In this document: positions 33,696 through 46,081 of the stretch, one piece after another
How the letters are laid out: every line of letters begins with the position of its first letter
Numbering within the stretch: position 1 is the first letter of the stretch
Assembly (NCBI GenBank): GCA_030674185.1
Contig: CM060312.1
Location: 72,499,237-72,563,236, forward strand
From: Monoplex corrugatus
Taxonomy: Eukaryota > Mollusca > Gastropoda > Littorinimorpha > Ranellidae
Direction: 5' to 3'
Length of the DNA stretch: 64,000 bases
Position numbers and translations under genes: made by a program
Notes under the pieces: generated by a model
Told to the model about the DNA's origin: nothing
Databases searched by the model: none
The model's input: only the letters and a program-made list of their open reading frames with translations

Positions 33696-33804
33696 CTGCA
33701 GACACGTGGCATTGATACCACGTCGCTCATTCCGACTTCACACACCACCAACCCCAGATTCATTCAGTCGGATGATCCAACGTGAGGAAACCCACGAGAG
33801 ACAG

Positions 33805-34047
33805 TTTCAGTTTCAGTTTCTAAAGATGAAGTCTCCGCGCTTGGAATGAATTCCATATGCACTAACGTCACGGGTGCCATATGTATGGTGATCATGACAC
33901 AAGCCTTAAGCCTGCACATAAACCCATGAACTGACCAGGTCCTGAGAAGAAAAATGTGGCCCACTCAAGGGTTGAACCCACAAGCCCTGCTTTATGAGTA
34001 AGATGATCTAACAATCTGGCAAATAGGGCCACGTAAATATGCATCAA
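33805..34047 (-). mobile_element. tRNA-derived SINE with 13-bp target duplication
   Basis: Minus-strand tRNA-like head with box B GGGTTCAACCC (plus about 33974-33984), a body, and a hexameric tail (AAACTG repeats). The identical CCACGAGAGACAG flanks it at 33792-33804 and 34048-34060. Confidence 0.9.
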
Positions 34048-34060
34048 CCACGAGAGACAG

Positions 34061-35312
34061 ACATGCACAAGCCACCGTAGGGTCACTCACCGGGAGAGAG
34101 CCTGCACTGCTGTTCGGTCACTTCAGAGTAGTTCAAAAGTACCTTCCTGATACAACTTACTAAGGACACTACTTACTAAGCCCCTTACAACTACGGTCTT
34201 AATTGTTATTTTTCATATATGACATTCTTTGGTCTGACCAAAAGAGCGCCCGATAACACTAACAGGATATGTCTGCGATACTGTTTTCCTAAGTTTCGTC
34301 TTTTCATTGGCACACAGCAAAAGTACACATTGTAAAGCGTATTGTTGTTGTCTTGTGTTTCGGTCCTCGCCTACGTCTGATGTTGTAATAAAAGAACTTT
34401 TTCCATTGCAAGTTTCTGCTGTGGCAAAGTGGGGAGTCAGTCTCAGTTCTTTAATGTTTCAACATTTCATTGAGGTACATGGATGAACAGACAGGCAGAC
34501 ACACAGACATATAAGTTGATACATACACACATACATACATACATAGGCAGATAGGTAGATAAATACACAGATAGGTAGAAAGATATATAGACGTACAGAT
34601 AGATGGATAGATAGATAGGTAGGTAGATAGATAGATAGATAGATGATCTTTTTCGAGTGTGTTATGAATTGATGTCATTTGGTTTGTGAACATGCGGGTT
34701 GGCGAACCCCAAATTATATTCATACATGTACGCGTTTGTGTGTGTGTGTGTGTATGCGTTCATCCGTGCGTGCGTTTATGCATGCACGCACATGTTTGTG
34801 TGTGTGTGTGCGTGCTTCCGTGTTGTATGTATGTGATCCCAGATTCAGACGCACGCATATCTATCATTTTACGTTTGAAACAAAACAGTGCTTTGTTCAC
34901 CTTTTTATCAACTATTTGAAGTGACTTTGCAGGTAACAATGGGGACTTTGTGAAGAATAATGAACCTATTGTAGGGAACAGTAATTCTTTGTTCTCTATC
35001 TCAATTTCTTTCGGGTGTGTCTCTGTAACTGATATTCTGCTAATAGCATGGAGTCTTTTTATGTCTTTTTCAACGTTCTTCATCATTTCTTTTTCTACAA
35101 GCGTCCCTTTGTTATCCGTGGTCGTTGGTTGGTGTGTACACTTTCTATATGCATTCGTTACTTGAATACTCAGGATCTCTTTGTCTCTTTATCCATGTAT
35201 TTCTGTATCGCTATCTGTCTGTCTGTCTGTCTGTTACCTGTCTGTTTTTCTGTCTCTGTATGTATAACTGTCTATGCAGTATGTGTGTGTGTCTTGTCTG
35301 TCTGTCTGTCTG

Positions 35313-35352
<40 letters not shown>

Positions 35353-35814
35353 TATTTCTAATTCAAAGCACCTTTGTTTTCCCTCTCATCTTCACACACA
35401 TATACACACAAATACATACATACGTGCATTTCTGCGTGCATGCATGCACGTAAACACATACACGCGCGCGTGCGCGCGCGCGCGCACACAAACACACACA
35501 AACACACATATTTACTCAGCAAACGATAACAGAAAATACAAATACCGGGTACTGAAAGCTACAAATACATGTAAAATCAGCAGCAGTGAGCAGCCAGAAC
35601 CACCATTTGAGAACAGAAACCGTTGTGTAGTGCTAGTATGTGTAAAGAAATTCCTAAAAACGGATAAAACATATTTCCCTCAAATAGCCACATCACTCAG
35701 AATTAACGAACTAATATTTCTCCTCGGTGTATTCTGTGTACGAGATAGAATACAAAAGATTTTGTTCCAACTTGCTTTTTCTTGGCAATTTACGTCGTTT
35801 GGCATGTAAACACT
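34061..35814. other. Non-coding with clustered simple repeats
   Basis: GATA/GTAG-type tetranucleotides at 34500-34645, GT tracts at 34735-34830, TCTG/CT tracts at 35215-35350, and an alternating purine/pyrimidine CG/CA stretch at 35460-35516. The long Cys/Val or Ser/Leu frames across them are repeat translations. No gene is seen. Confidence 0.55.
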
Positions 35815-35985
35815 GGGGAGAGCTGGACAGCAGAAGGTCCTCAGAGGAGGAACCCCCCCCCCCCCCCCCATACGTCAAGCAAGTGTTTCGGCCCCTTTTA
35901 ACTCCTGACACTCTAAAGGGGCCGGGCCACATCCAGGTCATGACTCCTGGATGCCCCTCTGCTGTCGCCATTTTATTGAACAGAA
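35815..35985 (-). repeat. Dispersed repeat family R, copy 2
   Basis: Reverse complement of the pattern at 38640-38768: GGCATCCAGG, TCATGACCTGGATGTGGCC, AGTGTCAGGAGTT, GAAACACTTGCTTGA, TTCTCCTC-like, GGACCTTCTGCTGTCC. A run of 17 C (35853-35869) interrupts it. Confidence 0.75.
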
Positions 35986-37365
35986 CATTGTTTTCCTCGG
36001 GGAATCGAACCTAAGCATCCCAGTACATATTTTAATCAGACTTAAAGGACCCTACTAGTAAACCTGCAGAGAATAACTCAAGGAAAACAGATGAACAGTC
36101 GGAGGGACGAACGTATAGAGCAACTGGTCACACAGGACGTAAGTGGGGTTTGGAGTCTGTTCAAGAGAGATTCTTCGCACTCGGGGCATTACATGTGTGC
36201 TCCGCCATAATCTGCCAGCATTTATCTGGCAGGCCTCTTGATCTTGCGCAATATCCAATGTCCTAAGGTCTTGAAATGGACAGAGGGGCAAAGGGAGAAC
36301 AGGACCTACGACACACTAAGATGACCACCAAAATGATTGGAGTGTTATAAAGCGGGGAAGTGAACGGGCCGGTTTTAAATGTTGGAGACTGGGACTGAAC
36401 TGAGTACACCATATCCGTCGATGCAGCCAGCTAGCCAGGGGTTTTGTTTTTCGAACCCACGATCCATACGTTATTAGGGAGCGCTGTAACCAAATATAAC
36501 AGTTATGGCCCATGCCTGAGGATTGAACCCGCGATTCTTCTTTTCATAGCATGGCGCTTTGACACGCTGAGCCAAGGAAGCCAGTCAAAGGTGTCAACCG
36601 TCAGGCAATGTTCTGTAATAGAACATGGGATCGAACTATGGATCTTTGGGTCTTCAGTCTAACGTTTTCCCAGAGAGAGAGAGGGAAGGTTAGAAAGCAA
36701 GTCTGCCGGAGAGGAAGAACGAGACAGTGATTTTAAAAAAAACGCGAAATTGTCCATCTCAGAAAGGGAGAGGGGGGAGAGGGAAAGGAAGGAAGAGAGA
36801 GGACATATCAAAATTGTCCATTCCACAGACTGTAAATGTAGTGTACAGCTATTTTGAAATGTGTGTGACAAATATATATCGAAAAGACGACGAAAAGGTG
36901 TTTAAAAAACGTGAAAAAAAGACCAGTGAAGAAGGACATGTGCAGCACTGAAAAAAGACAAGAAAAGAAAAAAGTGCTCTTTGTACCTGCATGCAACTGA
37001 GGTTTTAAAAAATGACTCTCCCTGGTGAGCCATTCCAGCTAATACAAAATCATGTGACCACATCGGTCTGAATCCACGATCTTCTGCAGTATCAACACAG
37101 AGATCTAACCGTAACTTAAGCAATGAACATGTTGCATAGACGTTGAAGGATAGCATGCAAAGGACACGGTACAAAGAGAAACGATACGCCCTCGATGTAA
37201 AAAAACATATTACGTAAGAACAAGCGCAATAAATAATAACACAGTTTTGTTTTTGAGGGTAGTGGTTTAAGCAGATTAGTTCTTTTTCGGATCCATCCTT
37301 CGTTTATAGAGGGTTTATACGTGTACTAAGTATACCATAATACGCATGGATGGTCTATATCAACC
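35986..37365. other. Non-coding with several decayed tRNA-like SINE heads
   Basis: Minus-strand box B-like strings occur near 36345-36420 (from GGGACTGAACT) and 36520-36590 (GGATTGAACCCGCG, with TGGCTCAGCG as box A). The body near 36300-36400 (GGGCCGGTTTTAAATG) resembles that of the 7.1-kb SINE. A purine-rich GA stretch lies at 36670-36810. No gene is seen. Confidence 0.45.
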
Positions 37366-37369
37366 TTAA

Positions 37370-37553
37370 CCCTTTGACTCCCTCACCATACCCACCAGTT
37401 TCCTGCATTATCAGCCATGACATCAAAGTAAAAATTCAGTCCTTTCACTTCCTCGCACTATCTACCAGCTTCCCGCAGGATGCTGATAGTAGGATGAGGA
37501 AGTGAAATGGTTAAGTTTTTGCAGCTTGTGGACAGGATGCGGAAGTCAAAGGG
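37370..37553. mobile_element. piggyBac-like MITE (184 bp)
   Basis: Termini CCCTTTGACTCCC and its inverted counterpart GGAAGTCAAAGGG are flanked by TTAA (37366-37369) and TTGA (37554-37557). TTAA is the piggyBac target. The interior carries a second inverted repeat (TTTCACTTCCTC against GAGGAAGTGAAA). No coding capacity. Confidence 0.7.
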
Positions 37554-37557
37554 TTGA

Positions 37558-38639
37558 TACAAACGAACCATACAAGGACGCGCACAAACCAACAGGCAAG
37601 GAATTATAATCAAATATGAAATGGTGGTCAAGGCTCCAGGAAAAGCAGAGAGACTTCAAAATATAAGAGATAAAGAAACAAGAGATTACCATAAAATCCA
37701 AAAGAATCCAGCAAGGCCAGCAGGGGCAATAGACTACGTGGGAAAATGAACTCCGAAGAAGTCTAAGCTGGAATAACATGTAGCATATGGTCCCTCTCAG
37801 GATCAGTTTCGTCCTCTGATCTACATATAACTTTCTGCCCTCGAAAGCAAATCTGGTGAAATGAGGAAAATCAAATGACCCTGCGTGCACGCTCCGCCAG
37901 GGCAAACAGGCAGTGGAACATCTTTTAAACTTATGCAAATAGCTCTAACCCAAGCAAGGTACAAATAGGCGTGCAATCAAGTGCTTAAAGCACGAGTAAT
38001 CAATACCGCCAGGAGAAAAAACATAAAGACGCCACCAGAGGCTCCACACAATCTTCTACACGGCGGGAGGCCGCAGATTGTGGTCTGAAATAGCTGTGAC
38101 ATCTGGAACATGGAAGCAGGACGTTCTTGAAGGAGTAGCAGTGACACAACAGAGCTTTTTGAATGAAAAACAAAAGCAAGAAATGATTATCTAGAAAGGT
38201 ATGCGACTGGATGTAGTACCCCACACTCTCGTTCTTCGAAACAAATGATTCTTATTGACTGCATCGTGCCATATGAAAGTAGAATGGAAGATCCCCATAT
38301 CTACAAGATAAAAGTATGCCGTTTCAGCCAGCAACTTGAGGAAATCTGACTTCCAAGCAAAAGTTATTGCCTTAGAGGCTGGAGCAAGGGGATTGTTGGG
38401 CACATCTGCCAATGACCCCAAGAAACAGCTTTCGATTTCTGTGGAAAAGAGGACTGAAACCCTAAAGATAATGTCAGAAGCAGCTAATCAGAGTGGCAGC
38501 TGGATCTTGTCGAGAAGAAACAAGGCTTAAAATTCCCTCCAAGCAGCAGGTGTCCGATAGGTAAGTGATGAAGACATCTATCACAAGGGTCAGTGGCCTC
38601 TGTGCGCCTGACCATCCTGAAGGCACAGGTTTAAAAATG
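37558..38639. other. Non-coding, nothing recognised
   Basis: Open frames up to 130 codons on the minus strand have no recognisable domain. Confidence 0.4.
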
Positions 38640-38768
38640 GTGACAGTAGAATGGCATCCAGGAATCATGACCTGGATGTGGCCCCCTCCCCCTTAGAGTG
38701 TAAGGAGTTCAAGGCTGAAACACTTCCTTGATTGGGGCTTCTCCTCTCAGGATCTTCTGCAATCCCCT
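38640..38768 (+). repeat. Dispersed repeat family R, copy 3
   Basis: GGCATCCAGGAATCATGACC, TGGATGTGGCCCC, AGTGTAAGGAGTT, GAAACACTTCCTTGA, GGCTTCTCCTCTCAGGATC, TTCTGCAATCC. Inverted relative to copy 2. Confidence 0.75.
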
Positions 38769-39572
38769 GAGTTTCTTGATACTACTTCGATAAAGATATT
38801 GAAATAGTGCAAAATTGGATTGTCAATAGTACTGAGAAAAAGAGAGAGATATATAAGAATGGAAAAGGACAGAAAATCAAATACTATAACATCTAGGAAC
38901 TATCATCACCACCAATATTATTGATTCTACTATTAATACAAAGATAACACACAAATATTGGCACAAAAGAATATAATCTTTTGCATGAGATATATATTAC
39001 ACTACAGAACATTAGTTACAGAACAGTATATTTTCATAGCGTATATACGTTATTCACTTTCAAAGAGCCACTGCTGTCCATAAGCATAAAAACTGGATAC
39101 ACATTTGAAATACAAGTTAATAATGATAATAATGATACTTGTACAGCGCTATATGTCACAAGAGACTGAAGTTCTCCACAAAAATTTAAGTGACAGAAGT
39201 GGACATACGCACGCCAACTCGCATCAGCGCAACCAAGGGATGGACCATAAAACACAAGGGCAAAAAAAGGATCGCTCAAACTTTGACACAGTCAGCATTA
39301 TCTCATGCACTTGCAGAAGTCAAGGGTCCTGCTGTGGATTTTAACACGTGTTTTTCTTCAAAGACTGTTAAAAATCATACTTTTACAGAAAACAAACGAT
39401 CAAAAGTTTGGAATAACATTTTAATACATGTATAAAGGTGAATTGAGAATTTCAAAATGATTTGATCATTGTAACATGGAGAAAAACCTACTCACTTATT
39501 TGAAAGTCGTCACAACCTATTCTAAATTAATTTCTTTTCGACAATAGGTCCGTGAATTGTGTGTATGTCATC
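38769..39572. other. Upstream region of the plus-strand receptor gene
   Basis: AT-rich. No clear TATA/initiator arrangement can be singled out. The promoter and any 5' non-coding exon are not identified. Confidence 0.4.
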
Positions 39573-39957
39573 ATGGACTCCTCACCATCGCCACCTTCAC
39601 TTAGTGCTTGTCTGCATGTGTTCTGTCTGCTACTGGCTCATTTTGTAGCTCTACAGTTGACGTATGCTGACAACAACAAGCAAATCGCCACTTTTGACAT
39701 ACCCTGCCAATACACTGGCAATCCTGTTTGCAGTGTTCCTCTGATTTCAAATGCAAGCCAGCTTCAACAGTTACACAATGAGACTCTGTATCCTAAGCAC
39801 AATGTGTCGAGCCCACAGACAACTATCTTTCTCACTGCCTCTGATATTTCTTTGTGTTTCAAAGAAAGGAAGACACTGCAGTTTCTCAGCAAGGAACTCC
39901 AACTTGACTATATCCACAACAGTACTGTGGACAATAACACAGATCATGTGCTTGTGG
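39573..39957 (+). CDS. Exon 1 of CUB/LDLa/C-type-lectin receptor-like gene: signal peptide and N-terminal region
   Basis: ATG at 39573 starts a signal peptide: polar MDSSPSPPS, hydrophobic ACLHVFCLLLAHFVALQL, then TYA as a likely cleavage site. About 95 extracellular residues follow with Cys pairs (IPCQYTGNPVC) and N-glycosylation motifs (NAS, NET, NVS, NST, NNT). The donor is GTG-G|GTAGTG, leaving one base that joins GA of exon 2 to make Gly. The upstream GTG at 39552 is less likely because it would put hydrophilic residues before the signal. A long CT tract follows in the intron. The molluscan GRL101-type receptor family combines LDLa and C-type lectin modules, and membership is inferred. 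Confidence 0.85.
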
Positions 39958-40012
39958 GTAGTGCATGCACACTGAGTCTCCAAGCTTCCAAAGGCAATAA
40001 ACGCTTTTTCTC

Positions 40013-40119
<107 letters not shown>

Positions 40120-40329
40120 TTTTACCAATTTGTTCAAAAACACACGCAGACAGGTTCACTTACATATTTCTTGCTTATATGTTTTTTGTTTGTTTTTTTG
40201 TTTGTCTTATGATCAGTGTTCGTTTCCTTGAAGTAGCGCTTGTTCTGATTCTCAATCCAAAGGCAGACAGTGCTTGTCTACTTCTTTGCAGATGACTCAG
40301 AGGTTAAAAAAAAACCCACGACAATAAGT

Positions 40330-41050
40330 GTTTAGTTTTGAAGCTTGATGCTTGCTGGGTGTCTTATCTGTCTCACTGCCATATACAAAAAAGCAAGCGG
40401 TGCAGATGTTGTACTCTATTGTTTTAGTTTCTGTGGTTTATGCCTGATGTTCTCCTAGACACAAAGCAAGCTTAGCAGGTGTGTACGCGGTCTTCCCGAT
40501 GCATTTCATGATTTCAGCATCAAGAATGTATTGCCACTAATGGTGGAAACTAGTTGTGTGAAACTGGCGTACAGCTTCTAGCTCAAATTTCAATTACGAT
40601 AGAGGATGGTGCTTCCACGTCTTAGCTGGCTTGTCTTTTTCAGGCTGATGATGAGTCCAAAAGCATTGTAGGTTTGTGATGAGCAGTCAACTGGGTGCTG
40701 GAGTTCTGGTTAGGTGTGAGTGGTGACTGCAGCAGCATCAGTGAAGAGCATGTCCCTGATGATGGTCTCAGGCACTTTGGTTCTTGCTCTGACGCAAGAC
40801 AAATATCAGATCTAGTGTGATAGTAGCCGCCTTCAGATGACCCCCCAAGTGTATACCTTAGGAGACAAGAGACTATAATCATAATCACTATTGGGACTAG
40901 AATGTACCTTTGTTTCTTTCTAGTGCGATTACTGAAGGTTTTAGTTACGTTGTCATCACTGGACCATTCCTTTATGTCCTCATGGAAGGAATTCCATCAT
41001 TGTAAACCTTGGGAATGCATCCAGTCTTTAAAAGAATATGTCATCGTAGA
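40330..41050 (-). mobile_element. Decayed LINE reverse transcriptase fragment in intron 1
   Basis: Minus-strand pieces in several frames: FHEDIK, YYHTRSD, RDMLFTDAAAVTTHT (a decayed RT catalytic region), FGLIISLKKT. They follow the order of the LINE at 12.7-16.7 kb (LHTRTDRKLF, SADDAAL, FGLTSSLKKT). Many stops. Confidence 0.75.
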
Positions 41051-41220
41051 TTTGCTTGTCATTTCAATCGTGGTCTTCTAGTACTGCATGTGAGCTGCCT
41101 ATACAGAAATGTATTATCTTAATACAAATGCTTTGTTACAGAATGAAGAATTCGTGACATATGTTCCCATTTCATTGACCTACTATTAATGTCGTTTTCC
41201 ACACTATCTTTATTAAACAG

Positions 41221-41499
41221 GAAACGTGTGGATACTTAACTATACCAAGATAATATGTACCCCATCTGGCTGGGGTTACAGATCCCTTTTTGTCATCTTT
41301 GTACGTGAACGAGCGGGCAAGACAGAGGAGTACACACCGTGCGATAGCAACAAGGACATGCCTTTCGTTGTGACGTCATACAGTCAAGTTGAGATGGTTT
41401 TTCAACTGACAAATTCGTCACAACTCTTTCATTTGGATATAACCATACAGATATATCAGACGAGTGTACTTCGTATGAAATACTTCACGCCTAAAAATG
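41221..41499 (+). CDS. Exon 2 of the receptor gene: CUB-like
   Basis: Acceptor TTATTAAACAG before 41221, donor GTAAGT after 41499, 279 nt, phase 1 in and out. Residues NVWILNYTKIICTPSGWGYR, SLFVIFVRER, TPCDSNKD, VEMVFQLTNSSQ, LDITIQIYQ show alternating beta-strand pattern, Trp/Gly-rich loops and two cysteines. This suits a CUB-like extracellular module. The match of phase with exons 1 and 3 is strong support. No equivalent exon was found in the minus-strand paralog. Confidence 0.82.
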
Positions 41500-41548
41500 G
41501 TAAGTAAATATGTCCGCGTGCGTGTGTATTAGTGTGTTAGTGTTATGG

Positions 41549-41650
<102 letters not shown>

Positions 41651-41696
41651 ACATTTTACACAGTTGAGCAAAACAAAATACTTTAATGATCTTTAG

Positions 41697-42031
41697 GTCA
41701 AATCCTTTTACCCTGGAGCGATCCGTCGAGATACGTGGTCACTTGGAGTAACTTCACCATCCTGTTAGCTGTGCCAGAAGACCACTGGGCGTTCATCTCT
41801 GAATCCTATAAACTTGTGATTGAAAAGCGGAAGTGTTGTTTTGGTGTAACCTTTACGTGGACACGTACCAAGTCTTCACAAGAATACCGTATGATGCGTT
41901 GCGACACTGATGAGCAGGTAACCAGTGTTTATAAAACCGAGCAGGTGCAAATCCTTCTTTGGCGGAGACATGACTGGCACAGTTGTACCTGGGCATACAC
42001 CAGCTATACTATATATTTTTCATATCATAAG
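41697..42031 (+). CDS. Exon 3 of the receptor gene: second CUB-like module
   Basis: Acceptor TGATCTTTAG before 41697, donor GTAAGT after 42031, 335 nt, phase 1 in and phase 0 out. Landmarks QILLPWSD, NFTILLAVPEDHWAF, KRKCCFGVTF, MMRCDTDEQ, ILLWRRHDWHSCTW and the ending FSYHK. It is the counterpart of the minus-strand exon 2772-3154 (AVPEHH, FSFHE) with identical phases. It is extracellular. The following intron is 13.4 kb, and the next exon is entered in phase 0. Confidence 0.85.
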
Positions 42032-42180
42032 GTAAGTGTTTTATTTATTAACTTGGATAACATAGTGCTTTTTATTGTAGTCTCTATGTTTCTTGACACA
42101 AGAAAAATTTTTCCCAATGAATATTTTCATTTCTAGATATGATCTCCTCCGGACATTTGGCAAATTAGAACTTGTTATTC

Positions 42181-42295
<115 letters not shown>

Positions 42296-44027
42296 ATCCT
42301 TGGCAACCCAATGTAATACTATTATTAAAAGCATCTTTGTTTAATTCAGAAACTACTTAGACGCCGCGTTTTGTAAGTATGTATTCATTACATCTTTTTG
42401 TCTTTGGGCCCATATTCTCAAAGAAACAGCGTTGTTCCCTGAACTAGGTCCACATACGTTAACCAGAGAACACATTTCTTCAGCATTTCTGTGCTGATGA
42501 AATTTTTTATAGCGAGAAAGCACATGTCAAAAACATTTCTAATGAGATAACTTCTTTTTCTTCTTCTTCTTCTTCTTCTTTTGTCATTCGAGGTCTATAT
42601 GGTCAGGTCACATCTGACGATGAATGTGACCATTTTTCCTGTTCGTGACAACTGCTACGACTGAATGATGCGCCATATATTCTTTTTCTATTTTTAGCCA
42701 CAGTTTCGCAGCATCGATACATCACGCCATCACTAAATTCAGGGGCGGCATTTTTTCATCAACTATGTGGCATTCAGACTGCTAACGGCCATGTGTGAGA
42801 CAGCTGCCTTACCTGATTTTCATAGGATTCGTGTTGAACGTTGTCTGCCAAGAGAGCGTCGATCTTTTCTGCGAATTCGAATCAAATATAAACAGTCACA
42901 TGATGCGCGAGCTTGCACGGTATGGTGAACTATTCGAGCTAAGCTGGTCAAAGCAATAACATCGCAGACCAAGAAATATCGGAAAAAACATTTATATGGT
43001 CTGGGTTTTTTTTTACTTTTAACGGACATACTGAGGAACAATTTACGCCAACAAACATCTTTAAAGGAATTAGTTTGAATTCAAAACTTATTGTGACTGG
43101 ACTAATGGGGTTTGGCGGTCAGCGGAGTTGTAGCCGGCCGTGTCTTGCATCATTCCACTTCTTGACCGAGGCGACATCGCCACAGTTTTACGTTCAGCTG
43201 TCAGTTTGAACTTGTGATTCATATGGCGTTGAGCTGGTTGTGGCCGGTGTGGGGCCTCATCAGGATCACTCGCTTCTCTCTGGACAGAAGACAGTACCGG
43301 TAGCTAAAGGAGTGATCAAATGGAGCTCTTCTTTTAGCTGTAACTGACGCTGTTAATGTTACCTGGTTGGTCTTCTTGAGCTCCTCTTTTTACTAGCTCA
43401 TATAACGTGTCATCAAATGTCTCCACAGTCAGTACTAATATAGCATCTATGAATATAATATCTATAGCATCTTTGAACATTATCTCTTATTTTTCATGAA
43501 GCTTGTCTTGAAAATTTTCAGATTTGAATTATCAGGAAAACTCTCATTATCACAAGAGGAAAAAATGATCATCTGCTTTACAATAGGAGATGAATAAAAA
43601 TTCATTATATGTAACAGTTCCACCAATGCTACATTCATCCAATTTATGAAAACGAGTGTACTGCTTGAATGGCACATTGATTTTACACTAGACAATGAGT
43701 TGAATTTAACATGCTCCATACAAAATGTTACATCTACAAATACAAATAGGAAGATAACACACAACAATTAAAATCATACGAAAGCGAACGTGCAATATAA
43801 TAAAAATGCCATTTCCTCCTGCCAGGGCAGTGCGTTTGGGGATGTTGCCTTTTTTGTTGTTGTTGGTGGTGGTGGTGGTGTTTTTTTGTTTTTTGTTTTT
43901 TTGTGTCTGTTTTTGTTGTTGTTTGTTTTTGGTTGTTTTGTTTGTTTGTTTGTTTGTTTGTTTGGGTCTTTTTGTTTCTTTTTATGTGTGCTATGTATTA
44001 TGCATTTATTCTTTTTTTGTATTTTGT
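42296..44027. other. Intronic sequence without recognised feature
   Basis: (TTC)n at 42549-42582 and a T/G-rich run with GGT repeats at 43850-43970. Nothing else is recognised. Confidence 0.45.
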
Positions 44028-44139
44028 ATCATCATCATCATCATCAGGTGCCTTACCGCATGGCGTTGGCGATTATGGACTTCCATCTGTCTCAGTCTCT
44101 TGTTGCCTCAAGGATCTCTTCCACCCTCCCTGTCTTCAG

Positions 44140-46070
44140 CTACTCTGCAAGTCCGTCTAGTATCTTCTCCCTGGGTCTACCCGGTGCTCTCCTTCCCTCC
44201 AGCTTTCCCGTTGTGACCAGGTGTTCCAATTCCCCTTTCCTCATAAAATGGCCTCTGGATGTTGCCTGCCTTTTCCCTATTTTCCTTATGAATGATCTAC
44301 TTGTGTCTGCCTCCATCAAGACTGTCTCGTTTGTTTTCTTTGCTGTCCATGGAACTCTCAACATTCTTCTTAGAAACCACATCTCGGCTGCCTCAATCTT
44401 GTTCTGTCTTTGCTTGTTGACTGTCCACGCCTCGCAACCGTACAACAGTATTGGTTCTATATAACATTCCAGAAATCTCTTCCTGATGTTAATTGATAGG
44501 CATTTGTTGGTAAGAATGCTTTACATCTTCTTGAATGTTGTTTTGGCTTGGCCGATTCTGCTGGCTATTTCTGATTTGCATCTGCCCTCTGTTGAAATGA
44601 TCGTTCCCAGGTATTTAAATTTATCAACCTGTCTCAAGGTTGTGCCGTTTGCTGTTATTTTGCATGAGGGGATTTCATGTTTTTTACTGATCACCATGAC
44701 TTTAGTCTTCCTGCTGTTTAGTTCCAACCCCTTACATTTGCTTTCTATTTCAAGTATATTCACAAGGTTTTGTATATCCCTTTCACTTTCTGCAATTAGC
44801 ACAGTGTCATCTGCATATCGAATGTTGTTTATTATTTTTCCTCCAACCTTTAATCCAGGGTCTTCTTCTAGGTTTCTCGTGATGTTTTCGCTGTAAAGTG
44901 AAAACAGATCTGGTGACAAAACACAAGTCTGTCTGACTCCTCTTTTGATGTTTTGGAAAGAGCTTATATCGTTTTTTATTCTCATTGCAGCTGTTTTTCC
45001 CAATACATATTTCTGATTATTCGTAGATCTTTTCCATCAATATTCAGTCTTTCTACATGGTTGATCAATTCTTCATGTCCTACCCGATCGAAAGCCTTGG
45101 TATAGTCAACAAAGCATAAATATAAACTTATCCTTGTTCACCTCGATTGACCTCTCTATAATAGTTCTTAGGATGTATATGGCATTAATAGTCCCTTTCC
45201 CCTCCACAAATCCACACTGTTCATCTGCTATTTCTCTTTTGATTCTATTCCTTGTCCTCATCATGACTATTCTTAATAGGATCTTGGTTACATGACTCAT
45301 CAAACTGATTGTGCGATGGAGTTTCCATTCTATAGCCCCTATCTTCTTTGGAAGTGCAATGAAAATTGATTTTGACATATCTTTGGGGATTTTTCCAGTG
45401 TCGTAAATTTCATTTAGGAGGACTGTTACTTTTTCTCTACCGAATTCCTCCAGGGCTTCAATCATCTCTGTGGTAATGTTGTCTGGTCCTGGGCTTTTCC
45501 TGGTTTTATCTTTTTCGATGCTGCTCTAACTTCATCTTTCATTATGGGTGATCCTTCAAAGTTCTTTCTTATAATGTGTTCTGCGTTTCTGTCATCTTCA
45601 AAAAGGTCTTTAATGTACTCCCCCTATCTGTCTAATCTTTTGTCTTTTTCAATGAGAAGCGTGCCATCTTCCGATTTTAAGCAACCAGTTGATGTGCATG
45701 TATTTTTCCTGTGGACAATTTCTTCAGTTCGTCTGTACATACCCTGAGGATCCGTTTTGTGTTGGTCTTCTATTTGTTTGCATTTTGTTTTCAGTCAATC
45801 TTCTTTAGCTTTACTGCACCTATTCCTGATTTCTTTGTTTATCTTCCTGTATATTTCCTCGTTTCTCTTTGCCTTCCTCCGTTCCTCCATCAAGCCTAAA
45901 ATTTCTTTTGTCATCCAGTTCTTTTTTGCCCTTCTGTCTGCCCTAGGAATTTCTTCACAAGCTTCATTTATCGAATTTCTCAACTTTGTCCATTGTTCCT
46001 CATTGTCACCAACGTCTTCCAGAGCACTGAATTTGTTTTGAACATGTACATTACATTTTTGACGTATCAC
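44140..46070 (-). pseudogene. RTE-like LINE linker, reverse transcriptase and C-terminus
   Basis: Linker with WMTKEILGLMEERRKAK. RT pieces IFIALPKKIGAIEWKLHRTIS, ADEQCGFVEGKGTINAI, then after a break GVRQTCVLSPDLFSLYSE and the catalytic NIRYADDTVLIAESERD near 44820. The C-terminal part (YGCEAWTVNKQ, FLRRMLRVPWTAKK, HLVTTGKLEGRRAPGRPREK) ends at 44140. Frame shifts near 45520, 45110 and 44520. Confidence 0.87.
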
Positions 46071-46081
46071 TTCATCTGTCT

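Noticed and set aside
37546..37938. 130-codon minus-strand frame as a gene
   Set aside because: It begins inside the MITE end and shows no recognisable domain. The hydrophobic stretches come from T-rich antisense sequence.
43790..44464. 224-codon plus-strand frame
   Set aside because: Its first half is T/G-rich low-complexity sequence and its second half is antisense to the RTE-like LINE C-terminus.
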